Part shown: in pieces, positions 1-8,407 of the stretch
How the letters are laid out: each line of letters opens with the position of its first letter
Numbering within the stretch: position 1 is the first letter of the stretch
Source of the DNA: Puniceicoccaceae bacterium Marseille-Q1082
GTDB lineage: Bacteria > Verrucomicrobiota > Verrucomicrobiia > Opitutales > Intestinicryptomonadaceae
Assembly: GCA_904424815.1 (NCBI GenBank)
Contig: CAJGBI010000001.1
Location: 1,569,671 to 1,633,670, forward strand
Direction of reading: 5' to 3'
Length of the DNA: 64,000 nucleotides
Translations under genes and position numbers: made by a program
The notes under the pieces: generated by a model
The model's input: the letters and a program-made list of their open reading frames with translations, nothing else
Told to the model about the DNA's origin: nothing
Databases searched by the model: none

Positions 1-872
1 TTGACGCGCATCTCGGGGGTCTTGGCGCGCAGGCTGCCCTTGACCCCGTCCGGCATCTGTTCGAGAAGCAGGGCGATTTCCACGCCGTCTATCGAGCGCG
101 CGTAGTCCACGAGCCCGTCGCTGTCGGCCTTTTCGGAGCCGGTTTCCGCAAATATTCCCGCCTTCAAAACGCCCATGCACGCGCGGGAGTTTTCAAAGAG
201 CTCGAGCGTCTCCAAAAACCTGCCGAGCAATTTCAGCTTGCCCATCGTCTCGCGCTGGTAGAGCTCCACAGCCACACCAGCGGCTTCCGCGCCGCATTCA
301 AGCAGGCGGGCGGCGATTTCAAAAGTTGTCGGGCGCGTAGACGGGGTCGTGAATTGCCGCGTGTCGGTGGCTATCCCCATGTAGAGGCGGCCGGCGTTTT
401 CGGGGGAAATTTCAAGGCCGGCGTCGAACGCCATTCCGGCGATGAGCTCCGCAGTCGCGCTCGCCGAGGGGTCTATTGCGTTTATGCGCGCGGACGAATG
501 GTTTGAAAAGTGGTGGTCTATGCATCCGAGCGGCGACGGAAACCTTTCGCAAAGGCGCAGGTTTGTGCGCGCGTAGTCGGCGCAATCGACCGTCACGACC
601 TCGAACGACCGGTCGTCAAACGCCCCGGCGTCGAGAAATTCGCGGCCGCGCGCGAAGTTTTCGTAGAGGCGCGGAAGAGGGTTTTGGTTGACGCATACAA
701 CCTCGGCCGCGCCCGCGCCGGACAGTATGTCCGCGAGCGCAAACTGAGAGGCCGCGCAGTCTCCGTCGGGGCGCATGTGGCCCGCCACCGCGATTTTTTT
801 GCCGCGGCAGGCTGCGAGAAGTTCGGAAAATGCCCCTTCGAGTTCCGGAAAAAATTTCTTCATTTGCGCCAT
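1..872 (-). CDS. nrnA: DHH-family phosphoesterase (bifunctional oligoribonuclease/PAP phosphatase, NrnA-like), 3' end beyond window
   Basis: Reading the minus strand from 872 to the window edge gives about 290 residues of a DHH phosphoesterase. The metal-binding motifs are visible: HMRPDGD near residue 30 and the signature DHH in GCIDHHFSN near residue 115. A DHHA1-type region follows. NrnA proteins degrade nano-RNAs and dephosphorylate pAp in the cytoplasm and are usually 310-340 residues, so only the C-terminal tail is missing. The gene lies 39 bp after rbfA at the end of the nusA operon, a common arrangement for this family. The start could be ATG 872 or ATG 863 (MKKFFPEL); neither has a clear ribosome site. 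Confidence 0.88.
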   Translation of the reverse strand, partial: MAQMKKFFPELEGAFSELLAACRGKKIAVAGHMRPDGDCAASQFALADILSGAGAAEVVCVNQNPLPRLYENFARGREFLDAGAFDDRSFEVVTVDCADYARTNLRLCERFPSPLGCIDHHFSNHSSARINAIDPSASATAELIAGMAFDAGLEISPENAGRLYMGIATDTRQFTTPSTRPTTFEIAARLLECGAEAAGVAVELYQRETMGKLKLLGRFLETLELFENSRACMGVLKAGIFAETGSEKADSDGLVDYARSIDGVEIALLLEQMPDGVKGSLRAKTPEMRV

Positions 873-911
873 CTGTTTTTTGTGCAAATCCGCGCGGCAA
901 AACCGCGAAGG

Positions 912-1277
912 CTAACCCCGCCCGCCGCCCTCCCGATGCCCTTCGGCGTCGAGCCCGTCGATTACGGAAAGGATTTTCATGCCGCGCTCTATGGACGGGT
1001 CGTAGGCGAATTCGAGCTCCGGAGTGTACTTCAGCACCACGTTTTTGCCGAGCATTTTCCGCAGCTCGCCGCGCTTTGACATCAGGAATTTCGCGGCCTT
1101 CGCCGCCTCATCGCGCCCGCCGAGGACGGAATAATATATGCGCGCCCTCTTCAAGTCGGGCGACACGTCGGCCTCGGTGAGCGTGATGCGCACCGCCTCC
1201 GAGCGCCACCTGCCGTGTATTATCCCGCTGAGCTCCCTCTTGACGAGCTCGCCGACCCTTATCTTGCGTTCGCCCAT
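912..1277 (-). CDS. rbfA: 30S ribosome-binding factor RbfA
   Basis: This 121-residue protein has the length and pattern of RbfA, a single KH-like domain that binds the 30S subunit during late 16S rRNA maturation and cold adaptation. The N-terminus runs RKIRVGELVKRELSGII. The middle has the family's TEADVSPDLKRARIYYSVLG strand-helix segment, and PELEFAYD precedes the last helix. A short Gly/Arg-rich tail (EGHREGGGRG) ends the protein. It sits 49 bp downstream of infB and 39 bp upstream of nrnA on the same strand, the conserved nusA-infB-rbfA order. Confidence 0.95.
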   Translation of the reverse strand: MGERKIRVGELVKRELSGIIHGRWRSEAVRITLTEADVSPDLKRARIYYSVLGGRDEAAKAAKFLMSKRGELRKMLGKNVVLKYTPELEFAYDPSIERGMKILSVIDGLDAEGHREGGGRG

Positions 1278-1326
1278 TTTTTCAATTCCGTAAAGCCGAA
1301 TTCGCGCCGTATGCGACGATACCGCG

Positions 1327-3921
1327 TCAGAGCTCCGGCCTGATCTCGAGTATCTCGAAGCATTCTATCACGTCTCCGGGCTCGAAATCCGAGAAGTTGT
1401 TGAGCGTTATGCCGCACTCGTAGCCGGCGCGAACCTCCGAGACGTCGTCCTTGAACCTCTTGATTTCGGCGACCCTGCCCTTGGAAATCTCCCTGCCCTT
1501 GCGGAACACGCGCGCAAACTTGCCGTTCTTGACGATTCCCTCGGTGACCATGCAGCCGGCGACCTTTCCGCCCTTGGAGATGTTGAAGAGCTGCCTGACC
1601 TCCGCCGCGCCGAGCTTGTTTTCGCGCAGTTCGGGGTCGAGAAGGTTTTTCATGGCGTCCTTGACTGTGTTTATGAGCTCGTAAATTATGTTGTGGGAGA
1701 CGATTTCCACTCCCTTGTGCTTGGCCAGCCCCGCCACGCCGTTTTCCTGCTTGACGTTGAACGCCACTATCGACGCCCCCGCCGTCGCCGCCAAATCGAC
1801 GTCGTTCTTGGTTATCTGGCCGACCGAATCCGCGATGACCTCGAGGCCCACCTTGTCGCTCTTGATGTCTTTGAGGCAGGCGACGAGCGCCTCGACCGTT
1901 CCGGAAACGTCGCTTTTTACGACGCATTTGTATACTTTGTGGTCTTTATTCTCAATGGCCGCCATGAGCTCCTCGATGCTCGCGGGCGGCGCTTCGACCT
2001 CGGCGGACTCGCGCAGCTTGCGCTGGCGCAAGGCCTCTTCGGTTATGCGCTTCGCCTCCCTGTCGTTCTCGGCGCGCTCGAACGCGTCCCCCGCTTCGGG
2101 GGCGCCCGTCCAGCCCATGACGAGCGCGGGGGTGGACGGGGAAGCTTCTTTCATGCGCCCGCCCCTGTCGTCCATCAGCGCGCGCACCTTGCACCAGTTT
2201 TCGCCGCAGACTATGACGTCGCCCGTCTTGAGCGTGCCCTGCCTTACTATGACGGTGGAAGTCGCGCCCCTGCCCTGCTCGAGCTGGCTTTCTATGATGA
2301 CGCCCTCCACGGAGGCCTTCGGATTGGCTTTAAGCTCCATTATTTCCGCCTGCAACAGGACGAGCTCCAAAAGCTTGTCGATATTTTCGCCTTTTAGGGC
2401 GGAAATCGGCGTGCACAAAACTTCGCCGCCCCAGTCCTCGGATGTTATGCCGCGCTTCTGCATCTGCTGCTTCACGCGGTCTACATTCGCGCCCTTGGCG
2501 TCCATTTTGTTTATCGCCACAACTATCGGCACGCCCGCCTTCTGCGCGAAGCTCAGGGCCTCGTCGGTCTGCGGCATGAAGCCGTCGTCCGCCGCCACCA
2601 CGAGAATCGCGATGTCGGTGACGTTGGCGCCCCTCTCGCGCATCTTGGAGAACGCCGCGTGCCCGGGCGTGTCGAGAAAAGTGATTTTTTTGCCGTTGCA
2701 GGACACCTGGTACGCCGCCGTGTGCTGCGTGATTCCGCCGGCCTCGCCCGCCACGACGTTAGTGTTGCGGATGGTGTCGAGCAAAGTGGTCTTGCCGTGG
2801 TCTACGTGGCCGAGTATGCAGACGATGGGCGGGCGCTGGACGTAGTTTTTAATGTCGTCCTCGGGCTTTTTGGCGGCCTCCTTTTTCTTGGGCTGCTGCT
2901 GTTCGCCCCTGTGCCTGATGTCGAGGTCAAAGCCGTGCTTCCTGGCGATTACTATCGCCGTGGCGTCCTCGAGCGACTGGTTCATGGAGGCGAATATGCC
3001 CATGTCCATGAGCTCGGAAATGAGCCTGAACGGCTTCAAGTCCATCGCCTTTGCAAACTCGCGCACTATGATGGGAGCCTTGAGCTGGATTGTTTTAAAT
3101 TCCTTCTTTTCCGCATGCTGCTGCCGCGCGTCGGCGGGCTGCGGCGGGACGAGGGGGGCGGGAGACCTGCCCGGCATCGGCGGGACGAGCGGCGCCGCCT
3201 TGGAGACCGACGGAGGAACGAGCGGCGCGGGCGCCCTGCCTCCCGGAACGGGGGGCGTCGAAGGCGCGGGCTTTCGCGGAGCCTCCTTCTGCGCATCGGA
3301 CTTCTGGCCGAACTTTATCACGACTTCCGGCTGGACTTCCCGCTTGGGCGGCTGGGGCGGCCTGACCTCCGGCATCGCGATTTTCGGGCGCGAAACGGGA
3401 GGCGGCGTGACGGCGGGAGCAGCTTTGGAAAGCGGGGGAGGAACGAGCGGCGCGGGCGCCCTGCCCGCGGGCGGAGGAACCGCCGGAGCTTTTCCAACGG
3501 TGGGCGGGACGAGCGGCGCGGGCCTCTTGGCAAAAGGCGGCGGCGCGAGCGGCTCCGGCTTCTTTTCAGACTTGGCGGGCGCGGGCTTGGACCCCTGTGC
3601 GGGCTTTTCCGCGGGCTGGGCGGGTTTTTCAACCGGCTTTTCGGCCGGCTGGGCGGGCTTGGACTCCTGCGCGCTGGCTGCGGATTCCGCCTTTTCCGGA
3701 GCAGCCGCCTCCGGAGATCCCGAAGCGTCCTGAGCCTCTTTCGCGCCCGCCGCGTGCGCGGCGAAATCCTTGCCAATCGCCTCGGCCGTGAACGGGTCGA
3801 TTGCGTTGGAGGGAGTTTTTATTTCCAGATGGTATATGTCCTGGCGCTTATTGATGAAATCAATCAGCTCCTTGCTCTGGACGTTGAGCTCTTTTGCCAA
3901 TGCGTGAATTCTAATGCTCAT
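1327..3921 (-). CDS. infB: Translation initiation factor IF-2
   Basis: IF-2 is the GTPase that delivers fMet-tRNA to the 30S subunit and promotes subunit joining. The 864-residue protein starts with a short IF2-N module ([20 protein letters not shown]). A long Pro/Ala/Lys-rich linker (about residues 65-270) with repeated APLVPP units follows. Next come a second IF2-N module and the G domain. G1 is GHVDHGKTT near residue 365, G3 is DTPGHAAF near 415 and G4 is NKMD near 470. Domains II-IV follow and end in [10 protein letters not shown]. The linker is highly repetitive and gives long antisense reading frames that are not genes. It lies 54 bp after nusA. Confidence 0.98.
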   Translation of the reverse strand: MSIRIHALAKELNVQSKELIDFINKRQDIYHLEIKTPSNAIDPFTAEAIGKDFAAHAAGAKEAQDASGSPEAAAPEKAESAASAQESKPAQPAEKPVEKPAQPAEKPAQGSKPAPAKSEKKPEPLAPPPFAKRPAPLVPPTVGKAPAVPPPAGRAPAPLVPPPLSKAAPAVTPPPVSRPKIAMPEVRPPQPPKREVQPEVVIKFGQKSDAQKEAPRKPAPSTPPVPGGRAPAPLVPPSVSKAAPLVPPMPGRSPAPLVPPQPADARQQHAEKKEFKTIQLKAPIIVREFAKAMDLKPFRLISELMDMGIFASMNQSLEDATAIVIARKHGFDLDIRHRGEQQQPKKKEAAKKPEDDIKNYVQRPPIVCILGHVDHGKTTLLDTIRNTNVVAGEAGGITQHTAAYQVSCNGKKITFLDTPGHAAFSKMRERGANVTDIAILVVAADDGFMPQTDEALSFAQKAGVPIVVAINKMDAKGANVDRVKQQMQKRGITSEDWGGEVLCTPISALKGENIDKLLELVLLQAEIMELKANPKASVEGVIIESQLEQGRGATSTVIVRQGTLKTGDVIVCGENWCKVRALMDDRGGRMKEASPSTPALVMGWTGAPEAGDAFERAENDREAKRITEEALRQRKLRESAEVEAPPASIEELMAAIENKDHKVYKCVVKSDVSGTVEALVACLKDIKSDKVGLEVIADSVGQITKNDVDLAATAGASIVAFNVKQENGVAGLAKHKGVEIVSHNIIYELINTVKDAMKNLLDPELRENKLGAAEVRQLFNISKGGKVAGCMVTEGIVKNGKFARVFRKGREISKGRVAEIKRFKDDVSEVRAGYECGITLNNFSDFEPGDVIECFEILEIRPEL

Positions 3922-3975
3922 GAAAACGCGGTTGCTTGTTGTGAAAACTTGTCGCGCCGCCGCTGCGCGGGGAGC

Positions 3976-5226
3976 CTACTGCCTGTACTCGCCGATCTGC
4001 GCGAGTATAGACGCGGCCTCGTCCTCGGAAAATCCCATGCCGACGAGGTCGGAGAGCTCGACGCCCTCGAAGGCGTCGGAACTGTTGATGCCGTTGTTCG
4101 CCAAAATCGCGGCCTGCTGTTCGGTGAGGTTGGGGAGAATCTGCCCGAGGCTTCCGGCGGCTTGCGCGACCTTTTCGCGCAGTCCAACCTCGCCGGATTC
4201 CTCCTTGGCGATTTCGAGCTTCCAGCCCAAAAGGCGGGAGGTGAGCTTGGCGTTGGAGCCGCGCTTGCCTATGACGATTGAGAGGTCGGCTTCGGAGACC
4301 TCGAAAGAAATTTTCCTCTCGCGGGCGTCCACTTTGACGTTTTTGGCGACGGCGGGCTTTATGCACTCTTCGAGGAGCGACTGCGGATCGGGCGAGAATT
4401 TTATCACGTCGATTTTCTCGCCGCCGAGCTCGCGCACTATGCTCTTGACGCGCGAGCCGCCCGCGCCCACGCACGCGCCCACGGGGTCGATGCGCGGGTC
4501 GGAGCTGGAAACCGCGATCTTCGTGCGGTACCCGGGCTCGCGCGCCATGGCCTCGATCTTCACCGAGCCCTCGGCGATTTCAGACACCTCGAGCTCAAAA
4601 AGCTTTTTGACGAACTTGTAGCTGGCGCGGCTGAGTATGATTTCCGGGCCGCGCGGCGTGGTCTCGATTTCAAGCAGCAGGCAGCGTATGCGCTCGCCCT
4701 GGGCGTAATCCTCGCCCGGGACGGACTCGCGGCGCGGCAGGAGGGCTTCCGCCTTGCCGAGATCGACTATGGTTGTCCCCTTTTCGCGGCGGCGGACCAC
4801 GCCGGTGACGATGTTGCCGACATCCCCCTTGTACTCGTCGAAAATCCTGTCCTTCTCAAACTGGCGGACTTTCTGGATTATGCTCTGGTAGACGTTTTTT
4901 GCGGCGATTCGACCGAGGTTGGAGAGGTCGATTTCGCGCTCGACGACATCGCCGACATGCGGGTTGTCGAGATAGAGCCTTGCCTTGTCGAGGTGGATTT
5001 CGGTGGCGGGGTCGGCGACGCTGTCGGTGACCGTCAGCAGCGCCCACGACTTCAAAGCCCCCGTCTTGGGGTTTATGTCTATCTTCAGATTGTAGCCCGC
5101 CTGCGCGCCCTTGGAGGCCGCGTTGCGAATCGCCGAAGCGATGGATTCTATCATGTCGGCGCGGCTTATCTGCTTCTCTTTTTCCATGTATTCGAGAATC
5201 GCCAATATTTCGCTGCTGTTGCTCAT
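3976..5226 (-). CDS. nusA: Transcription termination/antitermination factor NusA
   Basis: NusA binds RNA polymerase and nascent RNA and modulates pausing, termination and antitermination. The 416 residues contain the NusA N-terminal domain (MSNSSEILAILEYMEKEKQI onward), an S1 domain, two KH domains (PVGACVGAGGSRVKSIV near residue 240 and SIVIGKRGSNAKL near 310) and a helix-hairpin-helix-like C-terminus. The ATG at 5226 was chosen because AAGGA stands nine bases upstream and the protein aligns with NusA from there. The reading frame stays open further upstream, but that part crosses the leader hairpin and the promoter. No rimP is visible upstream, unlike many bacteria where rimP precedes nusA. 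Confidence 0.96.
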   Translation of the reverse strand: MSNSSEILAILEYMEKEKQISRADMIESIASAIRNAASKGAQAGYNLKIDINPKTGALKSWALLTVTDSVADPATEIHLDKARLYLDNPHVGDVVEREIDLSNLGRIAAKNVYQSIIQKVRQFEKDRIFDEYKGDVGNIVTGVVRRREKGTTIVDLGKAEALLPRRESVPGEDYAQGERIRCLLLEIETTPRGPEIILSRASYKFVKKLFELEVSEIAEGSVKIEAMAREPGYRTKIAVSSSDPRIDPVGACVGAGGSRVKSIVRELGGEKIDVIKFSPDPQSLLEECIKPAVAKNVKVDARERKISFEVSEADLSIVIGKRGSNAKLTSRLLGWKLEIAKEESGEVGLREKVAQAAGSLGQILPNLTEQQAAILANNGINSSDAFEGVELSDLVGMGFSEDEAASILAQIGEYRQ

Positions 5227-5283
5227 AATTTTTTCCTTTAAATAGATGGTGCGGGCGTGCTCCGCGCTCCTTTGCGCACTGAC

Positions 5284-5306
5284 AAAAAAAGCGGGCAAAA
5301 GCCCAC
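5284..5306 (-). terminator. Intrinsic terminator/attenuator-like hairpin in the nusA leader
   Basis: On the minus strand GTGGGC-TTTT-GCCCGC forms a six-pair stem with one G-T pair and a four-base loop, followed directly by seven T residues. It lies between the predicted nusA promoter (5338-5366) and the nusA start (5226). No minus-strand gene lies immediately upstream for it to terminate, so it could act as an attenuator of the nusA-infB operon. That role is inference. Confidence 0.55.
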
Positions 5307-5337
5307 CGACACGGAGAGTCCCATTTTTCTTATTCTT

Positions 5338-5366
5338 AATATTGTGCGGAGGATGGATTCTGTCAA
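5338..5366 (-). promoter_or_regulatory. Predicted sigma-70-type promoter of the nusA operon
   Basis: The minus strand carries TTGACA (5366-5361), a 17-base spacer and AATATT (5343-5338). This is a perfect -35 hexamer and a reasonable -10. Transcription would begin near 5331, leaving a leader of about 105 bases before nusA. A 28-codon reading frame starts at ATG 5324, runs through the hairpin and stops at a TAA adjoining the nusA ribosome site. Confidence 0.6.
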
Positions 5367-5474
5367 CCCCTTTTTCGCCGCCAAAAACCGCGCGCACGCC
5401 CGGGGAAATTCAGGGGAAAACCCGCGCGGCGAATATTGTTGAGCGGCGCGGAAAAATTTCCGACAATACGGAGC

Positions 5475-6176
5475 ATGAAAAGAATATTGTCTTGCGCAAT
5501 CGCAGCCTTCGCCCTCATGCCCGCCGCCCGCGCGGGCGGGGAAGCCGCGAATCCGCCGCCCGCCGAACTGCGCCTCGACGCCTCCGACGCAAAAAAGATG
5601 CAGGACAGCTTCATGAAAATGCTGTCGTCGCTCGACGGGGCAACGCAGCAGAAATTCGCGGCGGCCATGGCAACCATCGGCGTATACTACATGCAGAACG
5701 CCGGCAGGGGCGGAAACGCGGAAATGGGAAAGGCCATAGACGGAAAGACTGCCGACGAAATAATAGCCCTGTCGCGCAGGCTTTTTCCTGGAATCAAACA
5801 GAACACTAAAATCATAGACGGCTCTAGCCGCGATTCGTTCGGCAGGAGCATCGCGGAAATACTCGTGTCGCTGCCCCCCGAAAAGCAGACGGCCTTTTCG
5901 GAGGCCGTCGCAAAGGTGATGTACGACAACCAGAAGGCGGAAAAAAAAGAGGAGGAAACGATGAAGCGCCTCGACGGAAAGACAGCCGATGAGGTCATAG
6001 AGCTCGCCACCGGAATTTCCACGCCCTTCGACAACCCGTCGATATCCACCCCCAAAAACTATACCCTGCGCGAAATGACGAAAGAGGAAATCGGCAGGCT
6101 GAAGCGGCCCGACGCCGGCAAAACCCTCCCGGACTACGAATCGAACCTCTCGCCGTCGTCCATAATAAAAAAATAG
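5475..6176 (+). CDS. Secreted protein with duplicated DGKTADE domain (DUF6694-like)
   Basis: The 233-residue product begins with a signal peptide (MKRILSCAIAAFALMPAARA). It then has two copies of a small helical module. The first runs from DASDAKKMQDSFMKMLSSLD to IDGKTADEIIALS, the second from SSRDSFGRSIAEILVSL to LDGKTADEVIELA. The DGKTADEII signature resembles small lipoproteins of the DUF6694 type, which usually carry one copy; this assignment is from memory of the family and tentative. The start at ATG 5475 follows GGAG, and a weak TTGAGC-18-ACAATA promoter would place transcription almost at the ATG. The last 50 residues after the second module are unassigned. Function is unknown. Confidence 0.75.
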   Translation: MKRILSCAIAAFALMPAARAGGEAANPPPAELRLDASDAKKMQDSFMKMLSSLDGATQQKFAAAMATIGVYYMQNAGRGGNAEMGKAIDGKTADEIIALSRRLFPGIKQNTKIIDGSSRDSFGRSIAEILVSLPPEKQTAFSEAVAKVMYDNQKAEKKEEETMKRLDGKTADEVIELATGISTPFDNPSISTPKNYTLREMTKEEIGRLKRPDAGKTLPDYESNLSPSSIIKK

Positions 6177-6228
6177 GCGGGCGCAAAAACCGCGCCGCCC
6201 GACCCAAAAAACCAACGGGCGGAAAAGC

Positions 6229-6510
6229 TTATTTCATGCAAATAAGGGCCTCGCGCCCCGACATTCCAACGCGGACGCCGAGAGCCGCCGCCGCGGAGCT
6301 CGCCGCCGCGACAGGCTTTTCGAGCATCTGTTCAAAATCGCCCACGCCGGTCACTATCGCGAGGGCGTCGCCGAGCTTTTCAGCCGTCTCGATTTTCAGA
6401 TACCCGCACGCGAGCATTCCCGAACCCGCGCGAATGGCGAGAAGCGAGGCGTTGGGAGTCGGTATTTCATAGGCGTCGCAGGCCATCGCGTCCACAAAAA
6501 TTTTTTTCAT
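6229..6510 (-). CDS. DUF1805 (YunC-like) protein
   Basis: This 93-residue protein matches the compact DUF1805/YunC fold in length and pattern. It shows SLLAIRAGSGMLACGYLKIE, then EKLGDALAIVTGVGDFEQML and a C-terminal GVRVGMSGREAL. The biochemical role of the family is not established. The start at ATG 6510 has GGAG at a proper distance. It is transcribed divergently from the META-domain gene at 6590 and converges with the DGKTADE protein gene, so it appears to be a single-gene unit. Confidence 0.8.
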   Translation of the reverse strand: MKKIFVDAMACDAYEIPTPNASLLAIRAGSGMLACGYLKIETAEKLGDALAIVTGVGDFEQMLEKPVAAASSAAAALGVRVGMSGREALICMK

Positions 6511-6589
6511 ATACGGTTTTCTCCATTATTGCCGATTAAAAAGAAGTTTGAACATTATGCTGAAAATATCGTTCTAAAAAAAGAAATTT

Positions 6590-7099
6590 ATGAAAATATT
6601 AAATTGCGCAATATTTATAGCGGCCATCGCGTGCGCGGGCTGCACGAGCTGTGAAACCGGCACTCAATCCGCCCAATGCGCCGCCGCGCCCGCACGGGCC
6701 TCCGCCGCCGACGCCGCAACCGGTTTGGATAAGCGGCTCGAAGGCACATTTTGGACGCCGACTTTCCTAAAAGACCAGGGCAACGCGAAATGCCCCGCCG
6801 CCTCCGACGACGGATGGGGACCGGTATTCATCGCCTTCGGGGCCGACGGCAAGGTAAACGGCATGTCGGGCGTAAACTTCTTCGGGGGCTCATGTAAAAT
6901 AAGCGGCGACGGGGCGGCGAAATTCTCTCAGATGATCTCGACGCGCCGCATGGGGCCTTTCATTGACTACGAAGGCAAATTCCTCTCCGCCCTCTCCCAG
7001 ACCGACAGGATGTCCCTGTCCGGCGGCGAGCTCGTGTTTTTCAAGGGAACGGACGCTATTGTAAAATTCAGGCAAATAGAAAATCCGAAGAAGAAATGA
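6590..7099 (+). CDS. META-domain (HslJ-like) putative lipoprotein
   Basis: The 169-residue protein has a signal peptide ending in ACAGC, an imperfect lipobox whose -3 position is Cys. A Cys/Ala-rich linker follows. From about residue 50 there is a META domain: LEGTFWTP, IAFGADGKVNGMSGVNFFGGSC, KFSQMISTRRMGP and the closing GGELVFFKG strand. META domains occur in HslJ and other envelope proteins of unclear function, often linked to stress or metal resistance. Its TGA overlaps the ATG of the next gene (ATGA at 7096), so the two are probably translated together. Confidence 0.8.
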   Translation: MKILNCAIFIAAIACAGCTSCETGTQSAQCAAAPARASAADAATGLDKRLEGTFWTPTFLKDQGNAKCPAASDDGWGPVFIAFGADGKVNGMSGVNFFGGSCKISGDGAAKFSQMISTRRMGPFIDYEGKFLSALSQTDRMSLSGGELVFFKGTDAIVKFRQIENPKKK

Positions 7100-7404
7100 C
7101 GACCGCAAAACCCGTAATAGTGCACGCTGGCCTGCGCGTCAAAGACGGAACGGCCGACGAATTCATAAAGCTGGCCTCTTCCGTAGTGGAGGAGACGAGA
7201 AAGGAGCCCGGTTGCGTCAGGTACCAACTTCTCCAAGACGTTTTCGACAGGCAGACATTTTACTTTTTTGAAGAATACGCCGACGAAAACGCCTACCAGG
7301 AGCACCGGACAAAGCCTTACATGACCGCTTTCCGCCCCGAAAGGGAAAGGCTTTTGGACAAATATCTCGGCGTGAGAATAATGTCCGAGAGATTCATTTC
7401 ATAG
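7096..7404 (+). CDS. Antibiotic biosynthesis monooxygenase (ABM) family protein, putative quinol monooxygenase
   Basis: The 102 residues form one ABM ferredoxin-like domain: VIVHAGLRVKDGTADEFIKL, then ETRKEPGCVRYQLLQD, YFFEEYADENAYQEH and PYMTAFRPE. This is the YgiN/YcnE pattern, small dimeric heme-free monooxygenases or isomerases acting on quinol-like substrates. The substrate cannot be read from sequence. It overlaps the META-domain gene by four bases. Immediately downstream the 27-bp repeat array begins, and no plus-strand terminator is evident before it. Confidence 0.85.
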   Translation: MTTAKPVIVHAGLRVKDGTADEFIKLASSVVEETRKEPGCVRYQLLQDVFDRQTFYFFEEYADENAYQEHRTKPYMTAFRPERERLLDKYLGVRIMSERFIS

Positions 7405-7433
7405 AGCAAAATGTGCGCCGGCGAATGGCGCGC

Positions 7434-7648
7434 TTCCATTGAAACGTGCGGCGGTATCGTTTCCATTGAAGGAGACGGCAATGCCGCTTCCATTGAAGGA
7501 GACGACAGCGCCACTTCCATTGAAGGAGACGGCAATACCGCCGCCATTGAAGGAGACGGCAGTGCCGCTTCCATTGAAGGGGCTGCAGTGCCGCTTCCAT
7601 TGAAGGGGGCGGCAGGGCCGCTTCCATTGAAGGGGCTGACGCCCCTTA
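7434..7648. repeat. Array of eight 27-bp direct repeats
   Basis: The motif TTCCATTGAA recurs at 7434, 7461, 7488, 7515, 7542 (as GCCATTGAA), 7569, 7595 and 7622. The period is 27 bp, with one 26-bp interval. The unit reads roughly TTCCATTGAAGGAGACGGCA followed by ATGCCGC. Because 27 is a multiple of three, open frames cross the array on both strands, but their low-complexity nine-residue repeats and lack of starts argue against coding. A single diverged unit occurs in inverted orientation near 28550-28580. Confidence 0.9.
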
Positions 7649-7689
7649 CGAAGATTGGCTTCGCCAATGCTTCTATCCCCTCCCCGTTC

Positions 7690-8375
7690 CCCACAAAAAA
7701 ACGAACCTCCCATGAGAGGTTCGTTAACACTTCCGAAGTTCGTTCCGAAAACCAAGGGTATCCGATTTGGCGCAATGATTTTGGAGCTAAAAACGGGGCG
7801 CAAGCGAAACAAAGGGTTGAAGCGTATTAAACATACGCGAAACTCAACAGTTATACGTTCCCAACAAAAAACGAACCTCCCATGAGAGGTTCGTTAACAC
7901 TTCCGAAGTTCGTTCTCCCCAAACCTAAGGTTCCAGATTTGGCGCAATGATTTTGGAGATAAAAACGGGGTGCAAGCGAAACAAAGGGTCGAAGCGTATT
8001 GGCATACGCGGAACTCAACAGTTATCCGTTCCCCACAAAAAAACGAACCTCCCATGAGAGGTTCGTTAACACTTCCGAAGTTCGTTCTCCCCAAACCTAA
8101 GCTTCACAGATTTGGCGCAATGATTTTGGAACTAAAACGGGGCGCAAGCGAAACAAAGGGGCGAAGCGTATTAAACATACGCGAAAGTCGCCGTTATCCG
8201 TTCCCCACAAAAAAACGAACCTCCCATGAGAGGTTCGTTAATACTTTCGGAGTTCGTTCCGAAAACCAAGGGTTCCAGATTTGGCGCAATGATTTTGGAG
8301 ATAAAAACGGGGCGCAAGCGAAACAAAGGGTCGAAGCGTATTGAACATACGCGAGAGTCTTTGTTATCGCGCAGC
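7690..8375. repeat. Four tandem 171-bp repeats, each with a terminator-like palindrome
   Basis: Four copies of a unit of 170-172 bp follow one another. The internal palindrome ACGAACCTC-CCATGA-GAGGTTCGT sits at 7701-7724, 7871-7894, 8043-8066 and 8215-8238. Each unit continues with AACACTTCCGAAGTTCGTT (AATACTTTCGGAGTTCGTT in the fourth), a GGCGCAATGATTTTGGA segment and GGGGCGCAAGCGAAACAAAG or a close variant. Copies differ by a few substitutions and small indels. On the minus strand each palindrome is followed by six or seven T residues. The block lies downstream of the outer-membrane protein gene at 8408-9184. No credible gene crosses it. Confidence 0.92.
8207..8238 (-). terminator. Intrinsic terminator downstream of the outer-membrane protein gene
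   Basis: The minus strand reads ACGAACCTC-TCATGG-GAGGTTCGT followed by TTTTTT, a nine-pair perfect stem with a T tract. It lies about 170 bp after the stop codon of the beta-barrel gene (8408). It is the first of four identical hairpins (others at 8043-8066, 7871-7894 and 7701-7724), so read-through would meet three further copies. Confidence 0.7.
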
Positions 8376-8407
8376 AACTCGTTTTTAGCCCAAAAGCATT
8401 CGCCAAA

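Noticed and set aside
2659-4281. Long plus-strand reading frame opposite infB
   Set aside because: It is antisense to the repetitive, GC-rich linker and N-terminus of infB, has Arg/Gly-rich low complexity and no domain; infB on the other strand is certain.
5227-5397. N-terminal extension of NusA
   Set aside because: It would cross the terminator hairpin and the promoter; ATG 5226 has an AAGGA site and matches the family start.
7317-7830. Frames on both strands across the 27-bp repeats encoding nine-residue repeats
   Set aside because: The repeats keep frame simply because 27 is divisible by three; both strands are equally open, and the frames run into the 171-bp terminator repeats.
7434-8375. 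CRISPR array
   Set aside because: The whole unit is conserved between copies with no unique spacers, periods of 27 and 171 bp do not fit repeat-spacer structure, and there are no cas genes.
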